A stretch of DNA of 64,000 nt from Flavobacterium phragmitis (GCF_900112575.1 NZ_FOMH01000001.1:510543-574542); one strand, 5' to 3'; shown: positions 1 through 9,552, counted from the stretch's first letter. Numbers and translations: made by a program. The notes: generated from the letters alone by a model not told the origin.

Positions 1-611
1 GCTAATCCTAAATTCAATCCGAAATCATAAATTAAATCGGCTTCATTTTCAGATGTTTTGGCTACAATCGCGCCCATTTTCATGGCGGCGGCAACTAAAA
101 CAGCTGTTTTGTATTCAATCATCTTGAGATATTCCGGAATCGTAACATCTTTACGAGTTTCAAAATCCACGTCCCATTGCTGGCCTTCGCAAACTTCAAG
201 AGCTGTTTTGCTGAATAATTTTGCTAGATTTCTAAAGACATTTGGTTCGTATTGTTCAAAGTATTGATACGCCAAAATCAGCATCGCATCGCCAGAAAGG
301 ATTCCTGTATTTAAATTCCATTTTTCATGAACCGTTACTTGGCCTCTTCGCAAAGGTGCATCATCCATTATGTCATCATGAACAAGTGAGAAATTATGAA
401 AAACTTCTACAGCCATAGCTGCAGGAAGAGCAACGGAATAATCAGTATTAAAAACTTCTGCCGCCATTAAAGTTAAAACCGGGCGAATTCGTTTTCCTCC
501 AAGCCCTAAAATATATTCAATCGGTTCATAGAGATTTACAGGTTCTTTGTGAATATTTTGTTTTTTTAAATAATCAATAAAAAAATCCTGGTACTGACTA
601 ATATCGTGCAT
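1..611 (-). CDS. Polyprenyl diphosphate synthase (partial, C-terminus beyond window)
   Basis: This gene reads leftward from an ATG at 611 and stays open to the window edge, so only about 203 N-terminal residues are visible. The protein has the GGKRIRP substrate-binding motif and the first aspartate-rich motif, DDIMDD, followed by the arginine pair LRRGQ that marks trans-isoprenyl diphosphate synthases. This family condenses isopentenyl diphosphate with allylic diphosphates to make farnesyl, geranylgeranyl or longer chains for quinones and carotenoids. The chain length of the product cannot be told from this part. It is divergent from the YceI gene, whose family binds isoprenoids. That pairing is suggestive only. 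The second DDxxD motif lies outside the window. Confidence 0.9.
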   Translation of the reverse strand, partial: MHDISQYQDFFIDYLKKQNIHKEPVNLYEPIEYILGLGGKRIRPVLTLMAAEVFNTDYSVALPAAMAVEVFHNFSLVHDDIMDDAPLRRGQVTVHEKWNLNTGILSGDAMLILAYQYFEQYEPNVFRNLAKLFSKTALEVCEGQQWDVDFETRKDVTIPEYLKMIEYKTAVLVAAAMKMGAIVAKTSENEADLIYDFGLNLGL

Positions 612-756
612 AAAATGAAATTCTGATTTTCGAGCCTCAAAGATACAATTCAATTATGAATTATTGCTTTCTAAATTTTAAATGCTGTTAAAACTTTAAA
701 AGGATTAAATAAAAAGCGCTAAGAATGAATTTGTTAAAATATTTTCTAAAAAACTT

Positions 757-835
757 GGAAACTTTTTTGGTATTTAGAGTTTCCTGTCTATATTTGCAGC
801 GTTGAATGGAAACTGGAAACACTAAAAAAGTTTCC
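757..835 (+). promoter_or_regulatory. YceI-gene promoter with two 28-bp TetR-type palindromes
   Basis: A Bacteroidota-type promoter is visible: TTTG at 766-769, a 19-nt spacer and TATATTTG at 789-796. The palindrome GGAAACT-N14-AGTTTCC spans 757-784, covers the -33 element and ends 4 nt before the -7 box. A second copy with the same 14-nt spacer lies at 808-835 in the 5' leader. The same palindrome, with the same 4-nt offset to the -7 box, precedes the nearby TetR gene, so these are read as operators of that repressor. Confidence 0.75.
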
Positions 836-881
836 ATTGAGAGTTTAAAACAATTAATAAGCTCATTAAAATCAGATATTT

Positions 882-1403
882 ATGAAAACAACATGGACTT
901 TAGATTCTACACAATCAGATGTTTTAATTAAAATGAGACATTCAAAAATTGCTTATTTAGGAGGAACTACAAATAAATTTGGCGGTTATGTGAGTCTTGA
1001 AGACAATGAAATTGAAGATGCATCGGTAGAGTTTTCACTTGATATTAATAATAAAAACGAAAGTTTTCAGCAGGTCGATTCTTCTTTACAACTTCAAGAT
1101 TTTTTTGAAGCAGATGAACATCCTATTGTTAGTTTTAAATCGACTTCATTTCAAAAAGTAAACAACAATATTAACTTCATTAAAGGTGATTTAACGATTA
1201 AAGATGTGACAAGGGTGGTTGAACTTGACGCAGAATTTATTGGCGTAAATACGTATAATGGTCAAAAGAAAGTGGCCTTTGAAATTAAAGGAGATATCAA
1301 ACGTCAGGATTTTGGTTTAAACTATGAATCTTTTAATCATAACAGCGGTTTGGCTCTTGGAAAAGACATCAAGTTAATCGCTAATCTTGAATTTAGCATA
1401 TAA
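882..1403 (+). CDS. YceI family protein
   Basis: This 173-residue protein starts WTLDSTQSDV and has alternating beta-strand patterns ending KDIKLIANLEFSI. The family is a lipocalin-like barrel that binds isoprenoid chains. Features typical of it here are the VSFKSTSF strand and the KGDLTIKDVTR motif. No signal peptide is visible, so a cytoplasmic location is likely, unlike the periplasmic Escherichia coli YceI. Its promoter carries two copies of the palindrome found at the TetR gene, so it is probably a target of the TetR repressor encoded just downstream. The ligand is unknown. Confidence 0.9.
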   Translation: MKTTWTLDSTQSDVLIKMRHSKIAYLGGTTNKFGGYVSLEDNEIEDASVEFSLDINNKNESFQQVDSSLQLQDFFEADEHPIVSFKSTSFQKVNNNINFIKGDLTIKDVTRVVELDAEFIGVNTYNGQKKVAFEIKGDIKRQDFGLNYESFNHNSGLALGKDIKLIANLEFSI

Positions 1404-1449
1404 ATCTTACATAATCATTAGTTTAATGTAAAATTATTACAAATATAAT

Positions 1450-1489
1450 GGAAACTATTTTATAGATTTTAGTTTCCTAACTATATTTG
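1450..1489 (+). promoter_or_regulatory. Autoregulatory operator and promoter of the TetR gene
   Basis: The palindrome GGAAACT (1450-1456), 14 nt, AGTTTCC (1471-1477) sits 4 nt before the -7 box TATATTTG (1482-1489). This is exactly the arrangement at the YceI promoter. The start codon follows at 1512. The layout fits repression by occluding the polymerase. No copy was seen directly in front of the efflux genes (2112-2197), so they are probably transcribed from this promoter. Confidence 0.72.
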
Positions 1490-1511
1490 TAAGGCAATTG
1501 GGAAAATTAAA

Positions 1512-2111
1512 ATGAAAGAGAAAATAATAGCAAAAGCAAGCGAACTTTTTTTAAAGCTTGGTTTTAAGAGTGTTACAATGGATGATATTGCAGGAGAAAT
1601 GTGTATTTCGAAAAAAACGATTTACAAATATTTCTGTAATAAAGAGGTTTTGATTGAAGAAAGCACTTCTTTGGTTCATGGACAGGTGCACGAAATTATG
1701 GATACCATTATCGCTAAGAATTATAATGCCATTCATGAGAATTTTGAGATTAGAGAAATGTTTCGTGATATGTTTAAAAACAACACAGATACTTCGCCAA
1801 TTTATCAGCTGAAAAAACATTATCCAGAGATTTATCAAAATATCCTTTCTATCGAAATTGATCAATGTACACAATGTTTTAGAGATAATATCGAAAAAGG
1901 AATACGTGACGGACTTTATAGAGATGATTTAAATATAGAGGTTTATGTGAAGTTTTATTACACATTGGTTTTTCATATAAACGAAAATACAGTTTCTGAA
2001 AGTGAAGCACAACGAATAGAATTAGAAGCATTAGAATACCATACTCGGGCAATGGCTACTCCAAAAGGAGTCGAGGAATTAGAAAAGCAATTGAAAAGAA
2101 TTAAAAATTAA
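1512..2111 (+). CDS. TetR/AcrR family transcriptional repressor
   Basis: This 199-residue protein has an N-terminal TetR helix-turn-helix at about residues 5-55, with the hallmark TMDDIAGEMCISKKTIYKYF, and a divergent all-helical ligand/dimer domain after it. Repressors of this family next to TolC/RND genes usually sense pump substrates. It lies 86 bp upstream of the TolC gene in the same direction and is probably the first gene of the efflux operon. Three copies of one palindrome near it suggest it controls itself, the efflux genes and YceI. The inducer cannot be predicted. Confidence 0.92.
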   Translation: MKEKIIAKASELFLKLGFKSVTMDDIAGEMCISKKTIYKYFCNKEVLIEESTSLVHGQVHEIMDTIIAKNYNAIHENFEIREMFRDMFKNNTDTSPIYQLKKHYPEIYQNILSIEIDQCTQCFRDNIEKGIRDGLYRDDLNIEVYVKFYYTLVFHINENTVSESEAQRIELEALEYHTRAMATPKGVEELEKQLKRIKN

Positions 2112-2197
2112 CCATTCCAAAATTAATCGTCATTTTTCGATGTGAGGGTAAAGAAATAATGACGGTCTTATCTCAAATTTAATAAATAGTAACACTT

Positions 2198-3532
2198 ATG
2201 AAAAGAATCTTTCTTATAGTTTTGTGTACAATAGGCTTTTCTGCCGTCGCACAAACAACCACTTTAACTCTGAAAGACGCGGTCAATTATGCGCTTCAAA
2301 ATAAAGCAGATGCTAAAAAGGCAAAACTTCAGGTTGAAAATAGCGAATATAAAATCCAGGAAGTACGTTCAAGAGCGTTACCGCAAATATCTGCAAATGG
2401 AAACCTAACGTACAATCCTATTATCCAGACAACAGTTATTGATGGAGCAGGTTTTGGACAACCGGGAACTACAATCCAAGCAGCATTTGGACAGACCTGG
2501 ACTTCTACTGCAGGACTTTCTTTGACACAGGCAATTTTTGATCAATCTGTTTTTACAGGGTTGAAAGCGGCAAAATCTACTCGTGAATTTTATCAAATAA
2601 ACGATCAATTGACAGAAGAGCAAGTTATTGAGAGAGTGGCGAATAACTATTATTCTGTATATGTCCAGCAGGAAAGACTCATGCTTTTGGATAGTAATTA
2701 TGTAAACACTACCAAAGTTCGTGATATTGTAAAAGGTCAGTTTGACAACGGTTTGGCTAAAAAAATTGATTTAGATCGTATTGTCGTTAAAATGTCTAAC
2801 ATCGATACAGAACGTCAGCAGATTAAAAATCAAATTACATTGCAGGAAAATGCTTTGAAATTCTATATGGGTATGCCTATCGAAACTCAAATCGTTTTGC
2901 CAAAAGAAGAATTTGAAGTGGTTCCGGCTACCTTAACTCAAGAGCCAAATATCGAAAACAGAACAGAATATCTGCTTTTGAAAAAACAAGAAGAGCTTTT
3001 GGTTTACAATAAAAAAGCAATGCAGGCAGGATATTACCCTACGCTTTCATTAACTGCCGGTTACAATTATATTGGTCAGGGTCCTGAATTTCCTTGGTTT
3101 GCAAAACCAGATAAAGGAGTTTATTGGTCAGATTTCTCTGCAATTGGGTTAAACTTACATGTGCCAATCTTTACTGGTTTTGGTACTCGTGCAAAAGTAA
3201 GACAAGCAGATGTTGAAATTAGATCAATTCAGGAAGACATTAAAGACACTAAATTATCACTTGATCTAGATTATAAAAATGCAATGACTCAAATCAATAA
3301 TAATTTGGTGACCATTCAGAATCAACAAGAAAATATGCGTTTGGCTAGTGAAATTCTTAGCAATACCAAAAACAATTATCTTCAAGGTCTAGCTTCTTTA
3401 ACCGATTTGCTTGACGCTGAAAATGCATCACTTGAAGCTCAGAATAATTATACCAGAGCAGTTTTAAATTATAAAATTGCCGAAATATCTCTAATTAAAT
3501 CAAAAGGCGAACTAAAATCTCTTACTAAATAA
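2198..3532 (+). CDS. TolC family outer-membrane efflux protein
   Basis: This 444-residue protein has a signal peptide (MKRIFLIVLCTIGFSAVAQ) and the two-fold repeated helical-hairpin pattern of outer membrane efflux proteins, such as LKDAVNYALQNKADAKKAKL near the N-terminus and LDLDYKNAMTQINNNL near residue 350. The family forms the trimeric outer-membrane exit duct. It is followed after 12 bp by the adaptor and then by the RND pump, a standard tripartite order. Length is normal for the family. Confidence 0.93.
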   Translation: MKRIFLIVLCTIGFSAVAQTTTLTLKDAVNYALQNKADAKKAKLQVENSEYKIQEVRSRALPQISANGNLTYNPIIQTTVIDGAGFGQPGTTIQAAFGQTWTSTAGLSLTQAIFDQSVFTGLKAAKSTREFYQINDQLTEEQVIERVANNYYSVYVQQERLMLLDSNYVNTTKVRDIVKGQFDNGLAKKIDLDRIVVKMSNIDTERQQIKNQITLQENALKFYMGMPIETQIVLPKEEFEVVPATLTQEPNIENRTEYLLLKKQEELLVYNKKAMQAGYYPTLSLTAGYNYIGQGPEFPWFAKPDKGVYWSDFSAIGLNLHVPIFTGFGTRAKVRQADVEIRSIQEDIKDTKLSLDLDYKNAMTQINNNLVTIQNQQENMRLASEILSNTKNNYLQGLASLTDLLDAENASLEAQNNYTRAVLNYKIAEISLIKSKGELKSLTK

Positions 3533-3544
3533 CAAATTATTACA

Positions 3545-4612
3545 ATGAAAAAAATAATTATAACAATCGTAATCATAGTCGTGGCAATTGTCGGGATTAA
3601 CTTCATTTTAAATAAGAATAAGGCTGAGAATGAAGGTAAAACTGCAATTGTAGCAGAAAAAAATGCAGCAGTTTCGGTAAAAGTAGCAACGGTAAAAACA
3701 GAAGATGTAAATCTTGGTTTTACTGCAAACGGAAACTTTGCACCAATTCAGGAGTTGACTTTCTCTGCTGAAAAATCTGGAAAAGTAATCAGCGTTTTAG
3801 TAAAAGAAGGTGATTACGTAAGAGTTGGACAAACTCTTTTGACAGTAAGAGGTGATGTAATCAATGTAAATGCTCAAGCAGCTGAAGCAGCATATCAAAA
3901 TGCAAAATCGGATTATGCTAGATATGAAAACGCTTTCAAAACAGGTGGTGTTACAAAACAACAATTGGATCAGGCAAAATTAGCTTTAACAAATGCGCAA
4001 TCTAACTATACTCAAGCTAAAATTAATGTTGGAGATACAAGAGTAAAAGCTCCAATTAACGGATACATCAATAAAAAATATGTTGAACCAGGATCTATTT
4101 TAGCTGGAATGCCTGCAACTGCTTTATTTGATATTGTAAACGTTTCTAAATTAAAATTGACTGTTACAGTAAACGAAAGCCAAGTGGCAAGTTTAAGATT
4201 AGGAAACACAGTAAACATTACCGCTAGTGTTTATCCTGATAAAACTTTCTCTGGAAAAATTACTTTCATCGCTGCTAAAGCAGATGCTTCTTTAAACTTC
4301 CCGGTTGAAATCGAAATTACAAACAATGCTAACAACGACCTTAAAGCAGGTATGTATGGAACTGCAAACTTTGGTTCAAACAACCAAAAACAAAACTTAA
4401 AAGTGGTTCCTAGAAATGCTTTTGTTGGAAGTGTGAGCAGTAACGAAATCTTCGTAGTAGAAAACAACATTGCTAAATTGAAAAAAGTAGTTGCTGGAAG
4501 AATTTTAGGAGATAAAGTTGAAATCATCAATGGTTTGAATGACGGAGATGTAGTAATTACTACAGGTCAAATCAACTTACAAGACGGAAATACAGTAGAA
4601 ATTATTAAATAA
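3545..4612 (+). CDS. RND efflux periplasmic adaptor (membrane fusion protein)
   Basis: This 355-residue protein has an N-terminal membrane anchor (about residues 3-22, no lipobox cysteine), a lipoyl half-motif ending LVKEGDYVRVGQTLLTV, a short coiled-coil hairpin (about 105-155) and the second lipoyl half beginning VKAPINGYINKKYVEPGS. Beta-barrel and membrane-proximal domains follow. It links the inner-membrane pump at 4742 to the TolC protein at 2198. Family and place in the operon are clear; the exported substrates are unknown. Confidence 0.93.
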   Translation: MKKIIITIVIIVVAIVGINFILNKNKAENEGKTAIVAEKNAAVSVKVATVKTEDVNLGFTANGNFAPIQELTFSAEKSGKVISVLVKEGDYVRVGQTLLTVRGDVINVNAQAAEAAYQNAKSDYARYENAFKTGGVTKQQLDQAKLALTNAQSNYTQAKINVGDTRVKAPINGYINKKYVEPGSILAGMPATALFDIVNVSKLKLTVTVNESQVASLRLGNTVNITASVYPDKTFSGKITFIAAKADASLNFPVEIEITNNANNDLKAGMYGTANFGSNNQKQNLKVVPRNAFVGSVSSNEIFVVENNIAKLKKVVAGRILGDKVEIINGLNDGDVVITTGQINLQDGNTVEIIK

Positions 4613-4614
4613 AA

Positions 4615-4725
4615 GTAATTAGTGGTTTAGTACTGTAGTACTTAGTCCTTAGTTTTTTAGTGTCTTGATTAGGCACCAGACTAAGAACGAAATGACTAAG
4701 GACTAGCAACTAAAAAAACTAATGA
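4615..4725. repeat. Imperfect palindromic repeat inside the efflux operon
   Basis: The 129-bp gap between adaptor and pump holds an imperfect inverted repeat: TTAGTCCTTAG followed by a T/A-rich arm around 4642-4661 is mirrored by CTAAGGACTAG and CTAAAAAAACTA at 4697-4720. No open reading frame is present. It resembles the dispersed extragenic palindromes seen elsewhere in the window and could stabilise or attenuate the message. Its function is not known. Confidence 0.55.
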
Positions 4726-4741
4726 CTTAATAAAAAAACAT

Positions 4742-7700
4742 ATGAAATTAGCCGAAATATCCATAAAACGTCCGTCGTTAGTAATTGTATTGTTTACAAT
4801 TCTGACTTTAGGTGGATTGTTCAGCTACAGCCAGTTAGGCTACGAGCTGATCCCAAAATTCGAAACCAATGTAATTACGGTTTCAACTACTTATCCTGGT
4901 GCTTCTCCGAGTGAGGTTGAAAATACAGTAACAAAGAAAATTGAGGATGCGATTGCTTCTCTTGAAAACATCAAAAAAATCGATTCGAAATCTTATGAGA
5001 GTCTTTCGATTGTATCGATTACATTGACCTCAAATGCCAATGTTGATATTTCGATGAACGATGCACAGCGTAAAATCAATGCGATTTTGAGCGACTTACC
5101 AGACGATGCAGATCCGCCGTCATTGACTAAATTCTCTTTGAGTGATTTACCAATTATGACCCTTGGAGCAAATGGTAAAATGGACGAAGCGCAATTTTAC
5201 GATTTGATTGATAAAAAGATTGCTCCAATTTTATCTCGTGTACAAGGGGTTGCTCAGGTAAACATTATTGGTGGTCAAGAGCGTGAGATTCAGGTAAATC
5301 TTGACGCTGTAAAAATGCAGGGTTACGGACTTTCAGTTCCTCAGGTACAGCAGACCATTTTGAGTTCAAACTTGGATTTCCCTACTGGAAACATTCAGAC
5401 TCGTAACCAAAAAATCTTAATCCGTTTAGCGGGTAAATATAAAAACGTTGAAGAATTAAGAAACCTAGTAGTTTCTTCTCAAAACGGAATTCAGGTTCGT
5501 TTAGGAGATATCGCTGACGTTCAGGATACACAAAAAATCGCGGAGAAAATTGCGCGTGTTGATCAAAAAAGTGCGATTGTACTTCAAATTGTAAAACAAT
5601 CAGATGCAAATGCGGTTGCGGTAAGTGAGCAGTTAATTAAAACTGTTAAGACATTAGAGAACGATTACAAGTCGGTTCAGTTAAAATTAGAAGTTGCAAA
5701 AGATAGTACAGTGTTTACGCTTGAAGCAGCAGATTCTGTTGTACATGACTTATTAATTGCGGTTATTTTGGTAGCATTTGTAATGTTGTTCTTCTTGCAT
5801 AGTATTAGAAACTCATTAATCGTAATGGTATCTATTCCTGCCTCTTTGATTGCAACATTTATCGGAATCTATTTATTAGGTTATACGCTTAACTTAATGT
5901 CTTTACTAGGTTTATCTCTTGTTGTTGGTATCCTTGTGGATGACGCGATTGTGGTATTGGAAAATATTTATCGACACATGGAGATGGGTAAAAGCCGAAT
6001 CCGTGCTGCTTATGATGGAACTGCCGAAATTGGTGCAACCGTAACTTCGATTACTTTAGTAATTGTGGTGGTGTTCTTGCCAATTGCAATGTCTACAGGA
6101 TTGGTGTCGAACATTATTACACAATTCTGTGTTACGGTAATTATCTCTACGATGTTCTCATTATTGGCTTCGTTTACTATTATCCCTTGGTTATCTTCTC
6201 GTTTCGGAAAATTAGAACATATTGAAGGTAAAAACCTTTTCGGAAGAATCATTCTTGGATTTGAAAGTTACTTAACTCGTTTTACGGACTGGGTATCTAA
6301 CTTGCTAAACTGGTGTTTAGATCACTATATTAAAACAATGGTTGCTATTGTGGTGATGTTCTTTGGTACAATCTTCTGGTTAATGGGAGGTGGTTACATT
6401 GGAGGAGAGTTCTTCGCATCATCTGATAGTGGTGAGTTCTTGGTACAAATTGAGATGCCAAAAGATGCTTCATTAGAGCAGACCAACTTTATGACGCAAA
6501 AAGCAGAAGCTTTCTTAAAAGGAGAAAAATATGTTTTCAGCCAGATTACAACTGTAGGACAAACCAGTGAAGGTTTAGGAGCGGCTCAGGCTACAGCTTA
6601 CAAAGCAGAGATTGACGTTAAAATGATTGAGCAAAAAGATCGTACAGATGACGCCAACGTTTATGCTGCTAAAACAAAACGTAAATTAGAGAAAATTTTA
6701 GTTGGTGCTAAGGTAAAAACAGTTCCGGTAGGTATTTTAGGAACAGCAGAAGATGCTACTTTAGGTTTGATCGTAACAGGTCCAAACGTAGAAAGTGCCA
6801 TGAAATTTGCAAAAATGGCTGAAGCTGAATTGCGTACTATTCCTGGAACAACTGAGATTAAATTAACAGTTGAAGACGGAAACCCGGAGATTAACGTTCA
6901 GGTTGACAGAGATAAAATGGCGGCGTTAGGATTAACACTTCAAACAGTTGGTTTAACAATGCAGACAGCTTACAGTGGAAACACTGATGGTAAATATAGA
7001 GCTGGTGAATACGAATATGATATCAACATCAAATACAACGAATTTGATAGAAAAAACATCACAGACGTTAGTAACTTGATTTTTATCAACAACGCAGGTC
7101 AGCAAATTAAATTAAACCAATTTGCTACCATTACTGAAGGTTCTGGACCAAGTAAATTAGAGCGTAGAGATAAAACGGCTTCTGTAACGGTACAAGGTCA
7201 GAACGTTGGGGTGCCAGCGGGAACAATCGTACAACAATGGCAGGCAAAATTGGATAAATTGAAAAAACCAACAGGAGTTAACTACATCTGGGGTGGTGAC
7301 CAAGAAAACCAGTCAGAAGGATTTGGTACTTTAGGAATCGCATTATTAGCGGCTATTATTTTGGTTTACCTTGTAATGGTTGGATTGTATGACAGTTTCG
7401 TTCACCCGTTTGTTGTATTGTTTGCAATTCCGCTTTCGTTCATTGGGGTTTTATTTGCCTTGGCATTAACAAACAATACTTTAAACATCTTTACCATCTT
7501 AGGGGTAATCATGTTGATTGGTCTGGTGTGTAAGAATGCGATCATGCTTGTCGATTATACGAATCAGAGAAGAGCAGCTGGAGAATCAATTCGAAACGCT
7601 CTTATTCAAGCGAACCACGCTCGTTTACGTCCGATCTTGATGACAACAATTGCGATGGTGTTTGGTATGTTCCCAATTGCATTAGCATCTGGAGCTGGAG

Positions 7701-7918
7701 CAGAATGGAAAAACGGATTAGCGTGGGTAATTATCGGAGGTTTGATCTCTTCATTATTCCTAACATTAATTGTGGTTCCTGTAATCTATGATATTATGGA
7801 GAAAATCATTAGAAAATTCTCTAAAGGAGAAAAAATCGACTACGAAGCTGAAATGCACGCGGATTATACGCCAGCAGAATTAAGTGAAGATGGTTTTAAT
7901 CCTAAACATACCCATTAA
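4742..7918 (+). CDS. RND family efflux transporter permease (AcrB/MexB-like)
   Basis: This 1058-residue protein has the usual length of hydrophobe/amphiphile RND pumps. It opens with a transmembrane helix after SIKRPSLVIVL. The first periplasmic loop contains YPGASPSEVENTVTKKIEDA. Transmembrane helix 4 carries the proton-relay aspartate pair in GILVDDAIVVLENI, and the second half repeats the pattern with LIGLVCKNAIMLVDY and RPILMTTIAMVFGM. It uses the proton gradient to expel drugs, detergents or metabolites through the adaptor and TolC protein encoded upstream. It is the last gene of the operon and is followed by hairpins including a terminator. Confidence 0.95.
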   Translation: MKLAEISIKRPSLVIVLFTILTLGGLFSYSQLGYELIPKFETNVITVSTTYPGASPSEVENTVTKKIEDAIASLENIKKIDSKSYESLSIVSITLTSNANVDISMNDAQRKINAILSDLPDDADPPSLTKFSLSDLPIMTLGANGKMDEAQFYDLIDKKIAPILSRVQGVAQVNIIGGQEREIQVNLDAVKMQGYGLSVPQVQQTILSSNLDFPTGNIQTRNQKILIRLAGKYKNVEELRNLVVSSQNGIQVRLGDIADVQDTQKIAEKIARVDQKSAIVLQIVKQSDANAVAVSEQLIKTVKTLENDYKSVQLKLEVAKDSTVFTLEAADSVVHDLLIAVILVAFVMLFFLHSIRNSLIVMVSIPASLIATFIGIYLLGYTLNLMSLLGLSLVVGILVDDAIVVLENIYRHMEMGKSRIRAAYDGTAEIGATVTSITLVIVVVFLPIAMSTGLVSNIITQFCVTVIISTMFSLLASFTIIPWLSSRFGKLEHIEGKNLFGRIILGFESYLTRFTDWVSNLLNWCLDHYIKTMVAIVVMFFGTIFWLMGGGYIGGEFFASSDSGEFLVQIEMPKDASLEQTNFMTQKAEAFLKGEKYVFSQITTVGQTSEGLGAAQATAYKAEIDVKMIEQKDRTDDANVYAAKTKRKLEKILVGAKVKTVPVGILGTAEDATLGLIVTGPNVESAMKFAKMAEAELRTIPGTTEIKLTVEDGNPEINVQVDRDKMAALGLTLQTVGLTMQTAYSGNTDGKYRAGEYEYDINIKYNEFDRKNITDVSNLIFINNAGQQIKLNQFATITEGSGPSKLERRDKTASVTVQGQNVGVPAGTIVQQWQAKLDKLKKPTGVNYIWGGDQENQSEGFGTLGIALLAAIILVYLVMVGLYDSFVHPFVVLFAIPLSFIGVLFALALTNNTLNIFTILGVIMLIGLVCKNAIMLVDYTNQRRAAGESIRNALIQANHARLRPILMTTIAMVFGMFPIALASGAGAEWKNGLAWVIIGGLISSLFLTLIVVPVIYDIMEKIIRKFSKGEKIDYEAEMHADYTPAELSEDGFNPKHTH

Positions 7919-7938
7919 TAGTTTTAATTTTTGATAAT

Positions 7939-8014
7939 GAAATTCCGAACCCGAATTCGGAATTTCAAAATGAAAAATCCCAGATTCCTTCAAATTGGAA
8001 TTTGGGATTTTTTT
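7939..8014 (+). terminator. Intrinsic terminator of the RND efflux operon, preceded by a second hairpin
   Basis: GAAATTCCGAA (7939-7949) pairs with TTCGGAATTTC (7956-7966). After it, AAATCCCAGATTCC (7975-7988) pairs with GGAATTTGGGATTT (7997-8010) with one mismatch and runs into a T tract ending at 8014. The second hairpin has the form of a rho-independent terminator 57 bp after the pump stop codon. The GGAATTTGGGATTT arm recurs at about 8200 and 22131, so these terminators come from a dispersed sequence family. Confidence 0.7.
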
Positions 8015-8069
8015 ATTGATTATCTAAAATCATTCGACGCAGTTAAAGATTTTCTATTCATTACATTAA

Positions 8070-8238
8070 AACATAACCCGTGGTTTCAACCACGGGTTAT
8101 GTTAAGCAAAAGGATAAATATTTAAACAGATCAAATTAGAAAAAGATCTGCGTTTATCTGCTAAAATCTTTTTTAATCTGCGTGAAAAAAAAACATTTTC
8201 AATTGGAATTTGGGATTTTGAACTTTGGAAATTAACCG
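8070..8238. repeat. Perfect 16-bp palindrome with CCACGGGTT arms, and degenerate repeat tract
   Basis: Arms 8070-8085 and 8088-8103 match perfectly around a 2-nt TC spacer; the core is ACCCGTGGTT/AACCACGGGT. The following 130 bases hold degenerate direct and inverted copies of ATCTGCGTTTATCTGC-like words and of GGAATTTGGGATTTTG. No gene is supported here: a 64-codon open frame spanning 7931-8125 is only the translation of these palindromes. Confidence 0.6.
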
Positions 8239-8307
8239 TTGAGATTTTGGGTTTTTTTATTGTTAATTGAAAAATCTGTTTATTTGCATCTCCTTACAAA
8301 AATAACT

Positions 8308-9552
8308 ATGCTACAAAAAGACAAATCTGCAGCCATTGGTTTTATTTTCATAACCATGTTAATTGACATTACAGGATGGGGAATTATTATTCCTGTGGTT
8401 CCAAAATTAATCGAAGAATTAATTCATGGCGACATCAGCGAAGCGGCAAAAATAGGTGGCTGGTTAACTTTCGCCTATGCGATAACTCAGTTTGTATTTG
8501 CCCCAGTAATTGGAAATTTAAGTGATAAATTCGGAAGAAGACCAATTATCTTGATTTCGCTTTTTGGTTTTTCGCTAGATTATATTTTATTGGCATTTTC
8601 GCCAACTATTGTTTGGCTTTTCATCGGAAGAATTATTGCAGGAGTGACCGGAGCGAGTATTACAACGGCTTCAGCATATATTGCGGATGTTAGTACTCCA
8701 GAAAACAGAGCTAAAAACTTCGGATTAATAGGCGCTGCTTTCGGATTAGGGTTTATTATTGGTCCTGTAATTGGAGGACTTTTAGGACAGTATGGATCCA
8801 GAGTTCCTTTTTATGCAGCGGCGGTTTTGTGTATGTTGAACTTTCTATACGGATTTTTCATTCTGCCAGAATCACTTAAAAAAGAAAACCGCAGGCCTTT
8901 TGACTGGAAACGTGCCAATCCAGTTGGAGCAATTCTAGGTTTAAGAAAACATCCCACTTTAATTGGATTAATTGCTGCAATCTTTTTCTTGTATGTAGGT
9001 TCTCATGCGGTACAAAGCAACTGGAGCTTTTTTACTATCTATCAATTCAATTGGGATGAAAGAATGATCGGAATCTCATTAGGAATTATTGGTTTATTGG
9101 TTGGCGTAGTACAAGGCGGATTGGTTCGTTTTATTAATCCAAAAATTGGAAACGAAAAAAGTATCTATATCGGTTTGGCTTTATACACAATCGGAATGCT
9201 GTTATTCGCTTTTGCAACAGAAAGCTGGATGATGTTTGTCTTTCTAATTCCATATTGTCTTGGCGGAATCGCTGGGCCTGCTCTGCAGTCGGTTGTAGCG
9301 AGTAAAGTTGCACCAAGCGAACAAGGAGAAATTCAGGGAACTTTGACTAGTTTAATGAGTGCTTCTTCAATTATTGGCCCGCCAATGATGGCCAATACAT
9401 TTTACTTTTTCACTCATAATGATGCGCCTTTTAAATTTGCTGGAGCGCCATTTATTTTAGGAGGAGCTTTGATGTTACTGAGTACAGTTATGGCTTATTT
9501 TTCACTGAAAAGACATGCATTTGGAAAGACAGAAATGGATAAAATAGAATAA
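8308..9552 (+). CDS. MFS transporter, DHA1/TetA-like drug:proton antiporter
   Basis: The ATG at 8308 is chosen because the protein then begins MLQKDKSAAIGFIFITMLI, the usual start of TetA-like proteins; a longer frame from a TTG at 8239 reads through repeat sequence. The 414-residue protein has 12 predicted membrane helices, MFS motif A as GNLSDKFGRRPI in the loop between helices 2 and 3, and the antiporter motif C as GFIIGPVIGGLLG. The family exports tetracycline-like or other small molecules in exchange for protons. Nothing in the context shows a real resistance role. It is monocistronic and ends at a strong palindromic terminator. Confidence 0.88.
   Translation: MLQKDKSAAIGFIFITMLIDITGWGIIIPVVPKLIEELIHGDISEAAKIGGWLTFAYAITQFVFAPVIGNLSDKFGRRPIILISLFGFSLDYILLAFSPTIVWLFIGRIIAGVTGASITTASAYIADVSTPENRAKNFGLIGAAFGLGFIIGPVIGGLLGQYGSRVPFYAAAVLCMLNFLYGFFILPESLKKENRRPFDWKRANPVGAILGLRKHPTLIGLIAAIFFLYVGSHAVQSNWSFFTIYQFNWDERMIGISLGIIGLLVGVVQGGLVRFINPKIGNEKSIYIGLALYTIGMLLFAFATESWMMFVFLIPYCLGGIAGPALQSVVASKVAPSEQGEIQGTLTSLMSASSIIGPPMMANTFYFFTHNDAPFKFAGAPFILGGALMLLSTVMAYFSLKRHAFGKTEMDKIE

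Noticed and set aside
58..267. A 69-residue open frame on the plus strand
   Set aside because: It lies antisense inside the polyprenyl diphosphate synthase gene, which has clear catalytic motifs on the minus strand.
7931..8125. A 64-residue open frame after the RND operon
   Set aside because: It is only a translation of terminator and palindromic repeats; no start signal or family resemblance.
8308..9552. Calling the MFS pump a tetracycline resistance gene
   Set aside because: Motifs support only the DHA1/TetA-like family; there is no adjacent tet-type repressor or other support for the substrate.
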